Part shown: piece by piece, positions 25,146 to 33,421 of the stretch
Position numbering within the stretch: the stretch's first letter is position 1
Layout: each line of letters starts with the position of its first letter
Assembly: GCA_934098665.1 (NCBI GenBank)
Contig: CAKOOO010000005.1
Coordinates: forward strand, 1 to 40,913
Source: an uncultured Bacilli bacterium
Lineage (GTDB): Bacteria; Bacillota_I; Bacilli_A; RF39; UBA660
Direction: 5' to 3'
Length of the DNA stretch: 40,913 nt
Notes under the pieces: model-generated
Seen by the model: the letters and a program-made list of their open reading frames with translations, nothing else
What the model was told of the DNA's origin: nothing
The model's database searches: none
Made by a program: the position numbers and the translations under genes

Positions 25146-25178
25146 GATATATTATATTAATATAATAAACTTATAAAA

Positions 25179-25274
25179 TTAAGACATTTTTCCATCAAAA
25201 GTTATTTGATTATTAAATACATTATTATTATCTAAATATAAAATATATTTTTTTATATTAATTATTTTTTTCAC
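25179..25274 (-). CDS. Possible small protein (31 residues)
   Basis: GTG start at 25274 with a perfect GGAGG (25279-25283) four bases upstream, TAA stop at 25179. The product starts MKKIINIKKYILYLDNNNV and ends TFDGKMS. It lies 42 bp after the surface-protein stop with no terminator between. It may be a real small protein or the remnant of a longer gene; no family is recognised. Confidence 0.35.
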   Translation of the reverse strand: MKKIINIKKYILYLDNNNVFNNQITFDGKMS

Positions 25275-25316
25275 AAAACCTCCATTTTATTAAAAAAGAA
25301 TAAAATTAATTATTCT

Positions 25317-27191
25317 TTAATTAACAATGTACGGATTATTATAAGTTCCATCACCAGAAAATTTAACTTCAGAGGATAAAGAAATAACGGGACGTATGCC
25401 ACTAAGGCCATTCACACTAGAACCATATAAAGCGCCCGAAGAATATACAGTAAACTCTATAGCACAATTATAATTACTATTGTACATAGAAGACGAACCT
25501 AAATAATAAACTTGGTTTGTATATAAATAATATGTATTATTATCTTCTGGATAAAATACTCCACCAGCCATTGCTACCTCATCAGCTGTTATTAAACCTA
25601 CTGGATAGGTTAATGCTTTATTTCCTAGACTACTTTTCTTTGATGTAAATTTATCACTTTCTGTTGGACACGTTAATATTGGACTTTTACTTTTTTGTAC
25701 CCTTCCATATGCTCCATAATAATATTCTTCCGTTGAATTCCAAATTGTTAATGTTGTATAGTTTGTAGTTGAATAATTAACTTCTGAAGTTGAAACTGTT
25801 CTATCATTACAGAATATTTGATCTTGAGATATTAAAGGGTTATCTTTTAATGTTGTTCCTACATACCAATTATCTATTGCTTGTTTTATTTTACTATTAT
25901 ATACAGTATTTCCATTTACTGTACAACTAGCACTTGATTCATTACATTCTCCATAACCATGTTGTTGTCCTTCTATATACTGATAACCTACATGTTCTGT
26001 TTTTTCATAATTAGTGTTAAAAGCACTTTCTCCTATTTGAGTGCCATCTCCAGTCATATATACACCATTACTTCCAGTTACTGATGTATCTTTCTTTGGA
26101 TCTGTTGTGCCTGTATATATCATTCTTATACTGCCATCACCATTTATTCTAATTATTCGCCAGTACATATCATCTCCTGATAATCCATAAGTAACTTTTG
26201 TACAATTAACATTATACATACTAGCTGAATTGCATTTTTCTAACGTATCATAAATTTCATAATGTGAACTTGTAGTTGAGTAATATCCTTTATATGCAAT
26301 AACGTCTTGCAAATATTTGCCAAATTTTACCCAGTTATTATTTACAGCTCCCCTAAAATAGTAAGATGTTCCTAAATCATCCTCTGCTTTATATAATCCT
26401 TTATCACTTGCAGTTGTTACACTTGTAAATGCACTATCAGGAAGTTTTATTATACTACCCTCTCCTCCATTTTTTGCAAGTATTGTTTTAAATGCTCTTG
26501 TATCTTCTTTAGTTACACACCCTTTACTTTCAGCATAAATCTTACCAGTAAATGATTTATTAATAAGTTGTTTTTGATTTAAAGATAAATTATAGTATCT
26601 ACCTGTAAATGTAAAGTTTTGCACTGTAGGAGTATTTGCACTACTATTTTCTATAGTAACTGAGGATACTAAAACCTTTTTAGGTCCTTTTTTATTTGTA
26701 TCATCTTTTGCGGTCCACAAACTATCATAATTAAAGTTTTTTTCTTCAGAATAATTATTTGTTCCACCATTTCCTTTTACCTCTAAAGTAATTTCTTTTG
26801 TGGCTCCACTTGTTACTACTTCTTCACCAGTACCATATACTTTAGAATTATAATCATATTCATAAATAATATCATAAGTACAAGTAGTTTTTAAACTATC
26901 ACTACCTGATGTAAGACTAATAATTAAATTTGCTTCATTAGTAAGCGCTGGAGTATTATCATCTGAATTCATTAAATCCATTTTACTTGCACTAACATTT
27001 AAATCTAAAAAAGTTGCATTAGATATAAATGTAGCATTACCTGGAGATGCCGTAATAATATTAACTGCTACATTATTATTTAAATTAGTTTCAAATGAAC
27101 CAAAATAAGCAAAAGATGCCCCAATAACAAGTAATAATAATATTAATGATGAAATAACCGCTACAATTTTTGTTTTATTATTTTTTTCCAT
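25317..27191 (-). CDS. Secreted surface protein, SipW-like N-terminal domain plus C-terminal lectin-like module
   Basis: 624 residues. The membrane segment ends GASFAYFGSFETNLNNNVAVNI (SipW-like). The N-terminal domain (to about residue 230) is the same as the free-standing 18736-19437 protein and ends IYAESKGCV. Then SYYFRGAVNNNWVKF, DDMYWRIIRINGDGSIRMIY and DQIFCNDRTVS, followed by YPVGLITADEVAMAGG, VYYLGSSS, a variable-looking stretch, GIRPVISL and DGTYNNPYIVN. This is the same C-terminal module as in the two hypervariable paralogues, with a milder rise in G+C at its 3' end (28 of 60 over 25381-25440). AAGGGA precedes the ATG. So the C-terminal module is combined with at least three different N-terminal domains. 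Confidence 0.82.
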   Translation of the reverse strand: MEKNNKTKIVAVISSLILLLLVIGASFAYFGSFETNLNNNVAVNIITASPGNATFISNATFLDLNVSASKMDLMNSDDNTPALTNEANLIISLTSGSDSLKTTCTYDIIYEYDYNSKVYGTGEEVVTSGATKEITLEVKGNGGTNNYSEEKNFNYDSLWTAKDDTNKKGPKKVLVSSVTIENSSANTPTVQNFTFTGRYYNLSLNQKQLINKSFTGKIYAESKGCVTKEDTRAFKTILAKNGGEGSIIKLPDSAFTSVTTASDKGLYKAEDDLGTSYYFRGAVNNNWVKFGKYLQDVIAYKGYYSTTSSHYEIYDTLEKCNSASMYNVNCTKVTYGLSGDDMYWRIIRINGDGSIRMIYTGTTDPKKDTSVTGSNGVYMTGDGTQIGESAFNTNYEKTEHVGYQYIEGQQHGYGECNESSASCTVNGNTVYNSKIKQAIDNWYVGTTLKDNPLISQDQIFCNDRTVSTSEVNYSTTNYTTLTIWNSTEEYYYGAYGRVQKSKSPILTCPTESDKFTSKKSSLGNKALTYPVGLITADEVAMAGGVFYPEDNNTYYLYTNQVYYLGSSSMYNSNYNCAIEFTVYSSGALYGSSVNGLSGIRPVISLSSEVKFSGDGTYNNPYIVN

Positions 27192-27241
27192 AATTATTAA
27201 TCCCTTTACTCTACTTTATAATGATAACATATTTTTTTCAT

Positions 27242-27263
27242 AAAAAAAAGAGGTTTACTCTTT
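27242..27263 (-). terminator. Rho-independent terminator of nusB-xseA-xseB
   Basis: AAAGAG/CTCTTT stem (27247-27252 with 27258-27263), 5-nt loop, T run on the minus strand. It separates the operon from the surface-protein gene. Confidence 0.85.
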
Positions 27264-27473
27264 AATTTCTAAATCTTTAAGTTCACCACTTTCTGTTAAA
27301 ACTTTATTAACTGCTGCTGTAGCATTTTTAATTTTATCTGAACAAAATTTTGCTAAATTCATTGCCTCTGTATATTTTTTTATTGCATTATCTAAATCTA
27401 CACTACCGCTTTCAAGTTCTTTAACAATTATCTCAAGTTTATTAAGTGCACTTTCAAAAGTTTCATTTTCCAT
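27255..27473 (-). CDS. xseB: Exodeoxyribonuclease VII small subunit
   Basis: 72 residues, usual size. The core FESALNKLEIIVKELESGSVDLDNAIKKYTEAMNLAKFC is diagnostic of XseB. Several copies bind one XseA to form the single-strand-specific exonuclease VII. It overlaps the 3' end of xseA by 11 bp. Confidence 0.95.
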   Translation of the reverse strand: MENETFESALNKLEIIVKELESGSVDLDNAIKKYTEAMNLAKFCSDKIKNATAAVNKVLTESGELKDLEIKE

Positions 27474-28737
27474 TATTTACCTCCATAACCTTTGCTTTAA
27501 TACCTCCTTTAGATAAAGTAATATCTAAAGTATCATTTTCTTTAACATCTTTATAACTTTTTATAACTCTATTATCTTTTTTTATTACACTATAACCTTT
27601 ATCTAATATAGAAAGTGGATTTAAATGTGTTAAACTATTAATAAGTAATGATAATTTTTTATCACTTTCATTTATTAAATATAATGGATTTTTTATTATA
27701 TAACTAGATGTAATACTTTCAAATTTATTTTTTTTATTATTAAGATAATTATTTATATTAATATTTAAATTATCTAGTAAATTATCTAGTTTTTGTTCTT
27801 TTATTTCATACATTGAATTTGGATTTTTTAAAATATAACTTCTTTTAAAACGTTCAAGCATAATAAATTTTTGATTAACCATATTTTTTATATTTTTATT
27901 AAGTCTTATTACAAAGTTATTTACAAGTATTTGTGTATCCATTATTGTGGGAACGCACATTTCAGCAGCTCCTGTAGGTGTTGGTGCTCTAAGGTCTGCT
28001 ACATAATCTGCTATAGTAAAATCTATTTCATGGCCTACTGCACTAATTATAGGTGTATTAGCATCATATATTGCTCTTGCTACTACTTCTTCATTAAAAG
28101 CCCATAAATCTTCAATAGAACCGCCACCACGGCCTACTATTAAAGTATCTAAATTATAAGTATCTGCTATTTTTATTTGTTTAACAATAGAATCTTTAGC
28201 ATATTCGCCTTGAACTAGACTTGGAAATAGTATTACCTGACATATTGGATATCTTCTTTTGATAGTTGACACAATATCTTTTATAGCGGCCCCAGTATCT
28301 GCAGTAATAACTCCAACTTTCGAAGGATATTTAGGAATAGCTTTTTTATGAGATTTATCAAATAATCCTTCTGCTAAAAGTTTTTTCTTTAATTTTTCAT
28401 ATTCAATAAAAAGCTTTCCTATGCCATCAAGTTCCATATTATTTACATATATTTGGTATGAACCAGATGCAGGATAAGCAGATATTCTTCCCTCAACTAA
28501 AACTTTATCACCATCTTTAGGCATAAAATTTACAGCTAAGGCACTTGATGCAAACATAACTGCATTAATGCGGGAATTATCATCTTTTAAAGTAAAATAA
28601 AAATGCCCTCTTGAATGTTTTTTAAAATTAGATATTTCTCCTTTAACATAGATTTTACCTAAAAATAAGTCTTTATCAATAAGCATTTTAATATAATTAT
28701 TTACATCACTTATTTCTAAATAATTTTTATTATTCAT
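27463..28737 (-). CDS. xseA: Exodeoxyribonuclease VII large subunit
   Basis: 424 residues, normal length. The N-terminal OB-fold (about residues 5-105) contains GEISNFKKHSRGHFYFTLKD. The catalytic region has GVITADTGAAIKDI, VGRGGGSIEDLWAFNEE and SAVGHEIDFTIADYVADLR, followed by a long coiled-coil and a C-terminal ILDKGYSVIKKD. It degrades single-stranded DNA in repair. It overlaps nusB by 8 bp and xseB by 11 bp, so all three are coupled. Confidence 0.95.
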   Translation of the reverse strand: MNNKNYLEISDVNNYIKMLIDKDLFLGKIYVKGEISNFKKHSRGHFYFTLKDDNSRINAVMFASSALAVNFMPKDGDKVLVEGRISAYPASGSYQIYVNNMELDGIGKLFIEYEKLKKKLLAEGLFDKSHKKAIPKYPSKVGVITADTGAAIKDIVSTIKRRYPICQVILFPSLVQGEYAKDSIVKQIKIADTYNLDTLIVGRGGGSIEDLWAFNEEVVARAIYDANTPIISAVGHEIDFTIADYVADLRAPTPTGAAEMCVPTIMDTQILVNNFVIRLNKNIKNMVNQKFIMLERFKRSYILKNPNSMYEIKEQKLDNLLDNLNININNYLNNKKNKFESITSSYIIKNPLYLINESDKKLSLLINSLTHLNPLSILDKGYSVIKKDNRVIKSYKDVKENDTLDITLSKGGIKAKVMEVNNGK

Positions 28738-29134
28738 CTTTGTCCTTTAAAAGTTTATCTAATACAGCATTAATTATTTTGCGAACTGAATCATCACTAT
28801 ATTTTTTAGCAAGTTCAATAGCTTCATTAATTACAACAACATCAGGAGTATCAGTATACATAAGTTCATAAATACCCATACGCATTATCGCGGCTCCTGT
28901 TTTATCAATTCTATCTATTGACCACTCATTCATATATTTATTTGCTTTTTTGTCAATAATATCTTTATAAGTTACAACACCATACACAATTTGTTTAACA
29001 AATTCGTTATCTACAGGGGTATTTTCTTTTATAACTTTATCAATATCTATATCCATTTTTTGTGTCTGTGCTATATCAAGTTGATATAAAATAATCATAA
29101 TTTTTTCTCTTAAAACACTTCTTTTTGTTTCCAT
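28730..29134 (-). CDS. nusB: Transcription antitermination protein NusB
   Basis: 134 residues, all-helical NusB fold. Conserved pieces are REKIMIILYQLDIAQT at the N-terminus, WSIDRIDKTGAAIMRMGIYEL in the middle, and VVINEAIELAKKYSDD near the C-terminus. It binds boxA RNA with NusE/S10 in rRNA antitermination. ATG at 29134, just behind AAGGAAAAGGT, is preferred to the longer frame from 29164. First gene of the nusB-xseA-xseB operon, an order common in Bacillota. Confidence 0.94.
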   Translation of the reverse strand: METKRSVLREKIMIILYQLDIAQTQKMDIDIDKVIKENTPVDNEFVKQIVYGVVTYKDIIDKKANKYMNEWSIDRIDKTGAAIMRMGIYELMYTDTPDVVVINEAIELAKKYSDDSVRKIINAVLDKLLKDKDE

Positions 29135-29187
29135 ACCTTTTCCTTTTCTAATTAATAATAACACAAGTTAAAAAAAAAGAAAATACT

Positions 29188-29547
29188 TTATCTTGAGTAA
29201 ATTTCATCTTTGCTATTTACTAAAGCATCATATTTCTTTTTTAATTTAGAAAGTTCAGATTCTATTTTAAGTATTTCAATTTGATTATATTTTATTTCAT
29301 CAAATAGTTCATTTGCTCTCATATGATCAAGGGTCTCATTATTTAAAATATAAGTAATATTTTTATTATCCAAAAGTAGTTCTTCTTTTTGAAATGCTAA
29401 ATCATTAATCTTAGTTTCTAAAGCATGCACCATTTCAATTTTTTCATCTATATCTACATCATACGCCTTTATAAAATCACTTTCATCCATTAGCATTATA
29501 TCATCTGGTTCATTTAAATTTTTTGCTTTTTCAATCATTTCTTTCAT
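29188..29547 (-). CDS. Coiled-coil hypothetical protein
   Basis: 119 residues, not recognised. Acidic, almost entirely helical with heptad-like patterning from about residue 35 to the end (LETKINDLAFQKEELL; IEILKIESELSKLKKKYDAL). No signal or membrane segment. Its ATG overlaps the stop of the preceding gene, so it is the last member of the rimM-trmD operon. Probably a small cytoplasmic structural or adaptor protein. Confidence 0.6.
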   Translation of the reverse strand: MKEMIEKAKNLNEPDDIMLMDESDFIKAYDVDIDEKIEMVHALETKINDLAFQKEELLLDNKNITYILNNETLDHMRANELFDEIKYNQIEILKIESELSKLKKKYDALVNSKDEIYSR

Positions 29548-29918
29548 TATCTTACCATCGCATCCTTATTTACATATTCATTATAAAGTAGTTTACTATT
29601 TAAATATTTTTCATATTCTATTAAATCATTTAGAAATTTTTCATATAAAGAGCTTTTTAAATATTTTTTATATACATATTCTAAAGTACTTTTAAGTTTT
29701 TGAATATGAGAAAGAGTTATTATACCATCTTCATTATCACTATCTATAATAGTTTTATATTCCTTTAAAAATTTTTTTGATATTTCTATATTTACAATAT
29801 TTTCATCATAAATTATAAATGATTTAATTTTCTTTTTGGGATAAAAAATATAATACTTGCTAGGCTCTTTAACAATTTTTTCTTTTTTATTTTTAATTTT
29901 CAATATATAACTACTCAT
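29547..29918 (-). CDS. Hypothetical protein downstream of trmD
   Basis: 123 residues, not recognised. Lys/Tyr/Ile-rich and cytoplasmic, with a beta-rich first half (YIFYPKKKIKSFIIYDENIV) and a helical second half (SLYEKFLNDLIEYEKYLNSK). It overlaps trmD by 8 bp and the next gene by 1 bp, so expression is coupled to tRNA methylation genes. No catalytic motif is visible. Confidence 0.6.
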   Translation of the reverse strand: MSSYILKIKNKKEKIVKEPSKYYIFYPKKKIKSFIIYDENIVNIEISKKFLKEYKTIIDSDNEDGIITLSHIQKLKSTLEYVYKKYLKSSLYEKFLNDLIEYEKYLNSKLLYNEYVNKDAMVR

Positions 29919-30585
29919 CTTTACCTCTTATTAAATCAGGCCTTTTTTCCATTGTTTTAATTTTGCTTTGCTCTTCACGCCATTTTTTTATTTTTGCATG
30001 ATCTCCACTTAATAAAATATCAGGAACTTTAAGAGTGCGATACTCACTTGGTTTTGTATAAACTGGGTAATCTAAAAGAAAATCATTAAAGCTTTCACTA
30101 TCAAGGCTTTCACTATTAATTACTCCAGGAATAAGTCTTATAATAGCATCCATCATACACATCGAAGGATACTCTCCCCCAGTTAAAACAAAATCACCGA
30201 TAGAAAGCTCCATATCACATAAACTTCTTATTCTTTCATCAAACCCTTCATAATGACCACATATAAATATTAAATGTTTTTTATCTTTTAAAGATTTGGC
30301 AATGCCTTGATTAAATGTTTTACCATCTGGAGTAAGAAGCACTATAAAAGAGTCCTTTGTTTTAATTTTATCAATGCACTCAAATATAGGTTCACATCTT
30401 AAAAGCATTCCTGCTCCACCACCATAAATAGTATCATCAACTTGACCATTTTTAAGTGGTGTATAATCTCTAAAATTAATAATATTTATAGTAACTTTTT
30501 TACTATCTATTGCTCTTTTGATAATCGAAGAAGTTTTAAAACCCTCATACATATTTGGAAAAAGTGTAAGTACATCAATTTTCAT
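29911..30585 (-). CDS. trmD: tRNA (guanine-N1-)-methyltransferase TrmD
   Basis: 224 residues, a SPOUT methyltransferase making m1G37 in tRNA to prevent frameshifting. Seen: MKIDVLTLFPNMYEGF, the substrate loop YGGGAGMLLRCEPIF, the knot LTPDGKTFNQGIA, FICGHYEGFDERI and IGDFVLTGGEYPSM. It overlaps rimM by 11 bp. The rimM-trmD order is the conserved arrangement, although rpsP and rplS are not next to them here. Confidence 0.96.
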   Translation of the reverse strand: MKIDVLTLFPNMYEGFKTSSIIKRAIDSKKVTINIINFRDYTPLKNGQVDDTIYGGGAGMLLRCEPIFECIDKIKTKDSFIVLLTPDGKTFNQGIAKSLKDKKHLIFICGHYEGFDERIRSLCDMELSIGDFVLTGGEYPSMCMMDAIIRLIPGVINSESLDSESFNDFLLDYPVYTKPSEYRTLKVPDILLSGDHAKIKKWREEQSKIKTMEKRPDLIRGKDE

Positions 30586-31048
30586 TTAAATCTCCTATAT
30601 TTTTTACATATATAGCACTTTTATTTATATCAATTTTCTCAATAAAATTATCTATTAAAGGTATAATCAAATTATTCACCTTTATATAAGTGCAGTTTTT
30701 ATTATATAATACTTCACTTACTTTTCCAAGTAATACTTTATTATCATAAACACTAGCAAGGGGAAGCTCACCGATAAGATATGATGATATATTAATTTCA
30801 TTTTTATTTACATATACTTCTTTTTTTAATATAAAATTAGTTTTTTCTATTGAATTAATATTTTCAAAACCAATAATTTCATATTTATTATTTTTTTTAG
30901 TGCTAATAATTTTATAGGGACTACCACCAATATAAAGGTTATTACCTACTTTAAATATTTCATTTTTATAATTAGTTTCACTTACTATTTTAACTTCACC
31001 ATTTAACCCAAATGGTCCTGTAATATAACCTATAAATACTAATTTCAT
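30575..31048 (-). CDS. rimM: Ribosome maturation factor RimM
   Basis: 157 residues. The N-terminal barrel starts LVFIGYITGPFGLNGEVKI, the family signature (usually GxxGxxGEV), and a PRC-barrel-like C-terminal half follows from SYLIGELPLASVYD. RimM helps assemble the 30S head. A perfect AGGAGG is 8 nt before the ATG and lies within the stop region of the preceding gene. Confidence 0.92.
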   Translation of the reverse strand: MKLVFIGYITGPFGLNGEVKIVSETNYKNEIFKVGNNLYIGGSPYKIISTKKNNKYEIIGFENINSIEKTNFILKKEVYVNKNEINISSYLIGELPLASVYDNKVLLGKVSEVLYNKNCTYIKVNNLIIPLIDNFIEKIDINKSAIYVKNIGDLNEN

Positions 31049-31051
31049 TAT

Positions 31052-31549
31052 TTACCTCCTGAAAAATGGTTTAGGATTTTTAAATGTAATAAGATTAATT
31101 ATCTTATCATTTGTATAAATATTTATTTCATAAGATTTTAAAATTTTTATCTTATTATTTGAGTAAACATCACCAGTCATTTTTCCTACACCACTACTTT
31201 TTATATAATCTGTTTCATAATCACTTACAACACTTTTTACATAGTTATATGGCTTACAATTTATTTTAATTTCTTTAATATCCTTAATAGTATCATAAAA
31301 AATGCCATCTTTATTTTCAACTACTATATTTATTTTATCATCATCACATGTAATATACATATTACCACTTTTATAGTCTAATCCTGAAACATATAAACCC
31401 TTTAAATAAGGGATTTTAGGAAGAGTTAATTTATTAAATTTAATAATATCTTTTTCCTTAAAGAATATATAAATTAGTAAAACTACTAAAGTAATGGGAA
31501 CCAAAATATATATAATCTTAACTAAAAATATTAAAACGTTATACATCAT
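31052..31549 (-). CDS. Small membrane protein, paralogue of its upstream neighbour
   Basis: 165 residues, not recognised. Residues 4-30 are a membrane helix; the rest is a beta-rich soluble domain with LKGLYVSGLDYKSGNMYI and NIVVENKDGIFYDTIKDI and ending KNPKPFFRR. The same pattern recurs in the gene just upstream (RCIYISGYDF, HIVIENN, DENYNYVK versus CKPYNYVK), so the two are a tandem duplication. The ATG overlaps the neighbour's TGA. Their place before rimM-trmD looks incidental. Confidence 0.62.
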   Translation of the reverse strand: MMYNVLIFLVKIIYILVPITLVVLLIYIFFKEKDIIKFNKLTLPKIPYLKGLYVSGLDYKSGNMYITCDDDKINIVVENKDGIFYDTIKDIKEIKINCKPYNYVKSVVSDYETDYIKSSGVGKMTGDVYSNNKIKILKSYEINIYTNDKIINLITFKNPKPFFRR

Positions 31550-31989
31550 AAATATTTTCCTGGGTCTTTAAAACAAATAAAATTTAATTGTTTATTATTT
31601 TTTAAAACTAATAAAGTATTATAACATTTTACTGCTTTAACAGTATTTTTTTTATTTTTAGTTTTTTTAACATAATTATAATTTTCATCATTTACATATA
31701 CTTTTACAATATCCTTTATTTCAATTACATCACATGTTACATCTTTATTATTTTCAATAACTATATGAAGTTCTAAATTTCTATTATTAATAAGTATCAT
31801 ACTACTTTGCGTAGGAAAATCATAACCACTTATATAAATACATCTTAAATACCTTTTATTTTTCGTAGGCAATTTAATTTCTTCATACTTTACAATATTT
31901 TTACTTTCATCTTTATATAGTAAATAAAATACTATTATTATAAAACATATTGGTAAAATAACACCTAAAATTTCTATTAACTTATCCAT
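31546..31989 (-). CDS. Small membrane protein (tandem paralogue)
   Basis: 147 residues, not recognised. One membrane helix (about residues 5-24: IEILGVILPICFIIIVFYLL) then the domain shared with the next gene, RYLRCIYISGYDFPTQSSMI, ending NFICFKDPGKYL. Both members end with F-K-(D/N)-P. AAGGAT precedes the ATG. Likely topology is an N-terminal anchor with the domain on one side of the membrane; no function suggested. Confidence 0.62.
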   Translation of the reverse strand: MDKLIEILGVILPICFIIIVFYLLYKDESKNIVKYEEIKLPTKNKRYLRCIYISGYDFPTQSSMILINNRNLELHIVIENNKDVTCDVIEIKDIVKVYVNDENYNYVKKTKNKKNTVKAVKCYNTLLVLKNNKQLNFICFKDPGKYL

Positions 31990-31991
31990 AA

Positions 31992-32714
31992 TTAATCCTT
32001 ATTATACATCTCATACATTATTATTGAACTTGCCACCGCTGCATTTAAACTTTCTACATTTTCATTCATCTTTAAATAAATAAAATCATCACATAATTTT
32101 TTTATTTCATTTGATACACCCTTACCCTCATTACCTATTACAAAAGCACATAACTTTTCATTTACAGTTTTTATATTTTTACCGCTTATTACATCTGTTG
32201 AATATACTTTATAACCTTTTTCCTTTAAAATATTAATATAAGATGATAAATTATCTCTTATAATGTTTATATTAAAAATCATGCCTTCACTTGCTCTAAT
32301 AACTTTATCATTATAAACATCAACTGCATTTTCGGATAAGATAATTGTACCAAAGTTAAATGCCACTGCACTTCTTATAATAGTGCCTAAATTACCTGGA
32401 TCTTGTAAATCATCAAGAAGTAAAACATTTCCTTTTATATCATCAGGTAATATAAATTTACATACAGCCATTATATTACTCGGAGTAAATAAAGTGCTTA
32501 TTCTTTTCATAATATCATAAGTTACTTCATAAGTATCTACATTATATTTTTTATTTTCAGTAGTAATTATTTCTTTAACAATACCTTTTTTAAGGGCTTC
32601 ATTTACTAAATTTTCACCCTCAATGATAAATGTATTTTCAATATCTCGATATTTTTTCATTTTAAGTTTTGCCCAGTATATTACTTTAGGGCTTTTTAAA
32701 CTAGTTATTTTCAT
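31992..32714 (-). CDS. TrmH/SpoU family RNA 2'-O-methyltransferase
   Basis: 240 residues. An N-terminal RNA-binding L30e-like part (residues 1-90) is followed by the SPOUT catalytic domain: LDDLQDPGNLGTIIRSA (motif 1), FVIGNEGKGVS (motif 2) and LKMNENVESLNAAVASSI (motif 3). It methylates a ribose 2'-OH in rRNA or tRNA; the exact target cannot be read from sequence (RlmB and YsgA types are candidates). It overlaps the preceding peptidase-like gene by 4 bp (ATGA). Confidence 0.9.
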   Translation of the reverse strand: MKITSLKSPKVIYWAKLKMKKYRDIENTFIIEGENLVNEALKKGIVKEIITTENKKYNVDTYEVTYDIMKRISTLFTPSNIMAVCKFILPDDIKGNVLLLDDLQDPGNLGTIIRSAVAFNFGTIILSENAVDVYNDKVIRASEGMIFNINIIRDNLSSYINILKEKGYKVYSTDVISGKNIKTVNEKLCAFVIGNEGKGVSNEIKKLCDDFIYLKMNENVESLNAAVASSIIMYEMYNKD

Positions 32715-33343
32715 TTTCTAAGCTCCTTTCTTGCCTCTTTATAATAAGGACATGCCATTTTAACTATATTCCAAAAATTTTTTGAATGATTGCCCTCATA
32801 AAAATGAGCCATTTCATGAATTATGACATAATCTATTAATTTTACATTTTTTTTAATAAGTTCTTTATTTAAGGTAATTATATTATCTTTTCGATTACAT
32901 ACACCCCATCTTGTTTTCATTTGTCTAAATTTTAAAGTAAACTCAGGCAAATTATTAAAACAATTTTTACAAATTGATACTTCTTCATTAAATATTCTTT
33001 CTATTTCTTCTTCAGTAAATTTATTTAACTCTTGTTCATTTTTGCTATAAATAAATTCACCATTTATATATGTTTTATCTAAACTTTCATCAAAAGAAAC
33101 ATTATATGTTTTTCCAAGTAAATGATAACTTTCATTATATATTTTTCTTTCAAGCATTTTTTGATGCATTTTATATATAGCATCCTCGTTTTTAAAAATT
33201 AATGATTTTATTTCCTCTTTAGAAACTTTTTTATGGCAAGTCACCACTAAAACACCTTTGTCATTAAAACGAAAGTATATATTTTTATTATTTTTATAAA
33301 TAATTTCTACATAAATGTCAGTGCCTTTAATATTTATTTCCAT
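32711..33343 (-). CDS. YgjP-like metallopeptidase domain protein (DUF45)
   Basis: 210 residues. The zinc site is VIIHEMAHFYEGNHSKNFW (HExxH, then a distal His), near residue 170; upstream KFRQMKTRWGVCNRKDNIITLN is the characteristic YgjP/DUF45 segment. The family is cytoplasmic and its physiological substrate is unclear. First gene of a probable operon through the TrmH-type gene, two membrane proteins, rimM and trmD. Confidence 0.88.
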   Translation of the reverse strand: MEINIKGTDIYVEIIYKNNKNIYFRFNDKGVLVVTCHKKVSKEEIKSLIFKNEDAIYKMHQKMLERKIYNESYHLLGKTYNVSFDESLDKTYINGEFIYSKNEQELNKFTEEEIERIFNEEVSICKNCFNNLPEFTLKFRQMKTRWGVCNRKDNIITLNKELIKKNVKLIDYVIIHEMAHFYEGNHSKNFWNIVKMACPYYKEARKELRK

Positions 33344-33349
33344 ATTTTT

Positions 33350-33378
33350 ATTTTACCAAATTAACGTTTTAAAAACAA
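33350..33378 (-). promoter_or_regulatory. Promoter of the ygjP-trmD operon
   Basis: TTGTTT (33373-33378), 17-nt spacer ending TGG, TAAAAT (33350-33355): an extended -10 close to the ATG at 33343. The leader would be only a few bases, so the start codon is near the 5' end of the mRNA. Confidence 0.5.
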
Positions 33379-33390
33379 CAATGTATGAAT

Positions 33391-33421
33391 AAAAAAATCT
33401 AGGAAGTAGTTTTTTTCCTAG
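33391..33421 (-). terminator. Rho-independent terminator of mscL
   Basis: CTAGGAA/TTCCTAG stem (33399-33405 with 33415-33421), then ATTTTTTT on the minus strand; overlaps the mscL stop. Confidence 0.85.

Larger units (their letters stand above)
24971..25316. other. Gene-poor intergenic region (346 bp)
   Basis: From left to right it holds the amidoligase promoter (24994-25021), an array of hairpins and short imperfect repeats (25049-25145), an 18-bp perfect AT palindrome (25150-25167), and a possible 31-codon ORF (25179-25274). It is downstream of the 25317-27191 surface-protein gene. Confidence 0.6.

Noticed and set aside
25150..25167. 18-bp perfect AT palindrome as an operator or dif-like site
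   Set aside because: Pure A/T sequence in an AT-rich intergenic region; chance is likely and it lacks any resemblance to a dif core.
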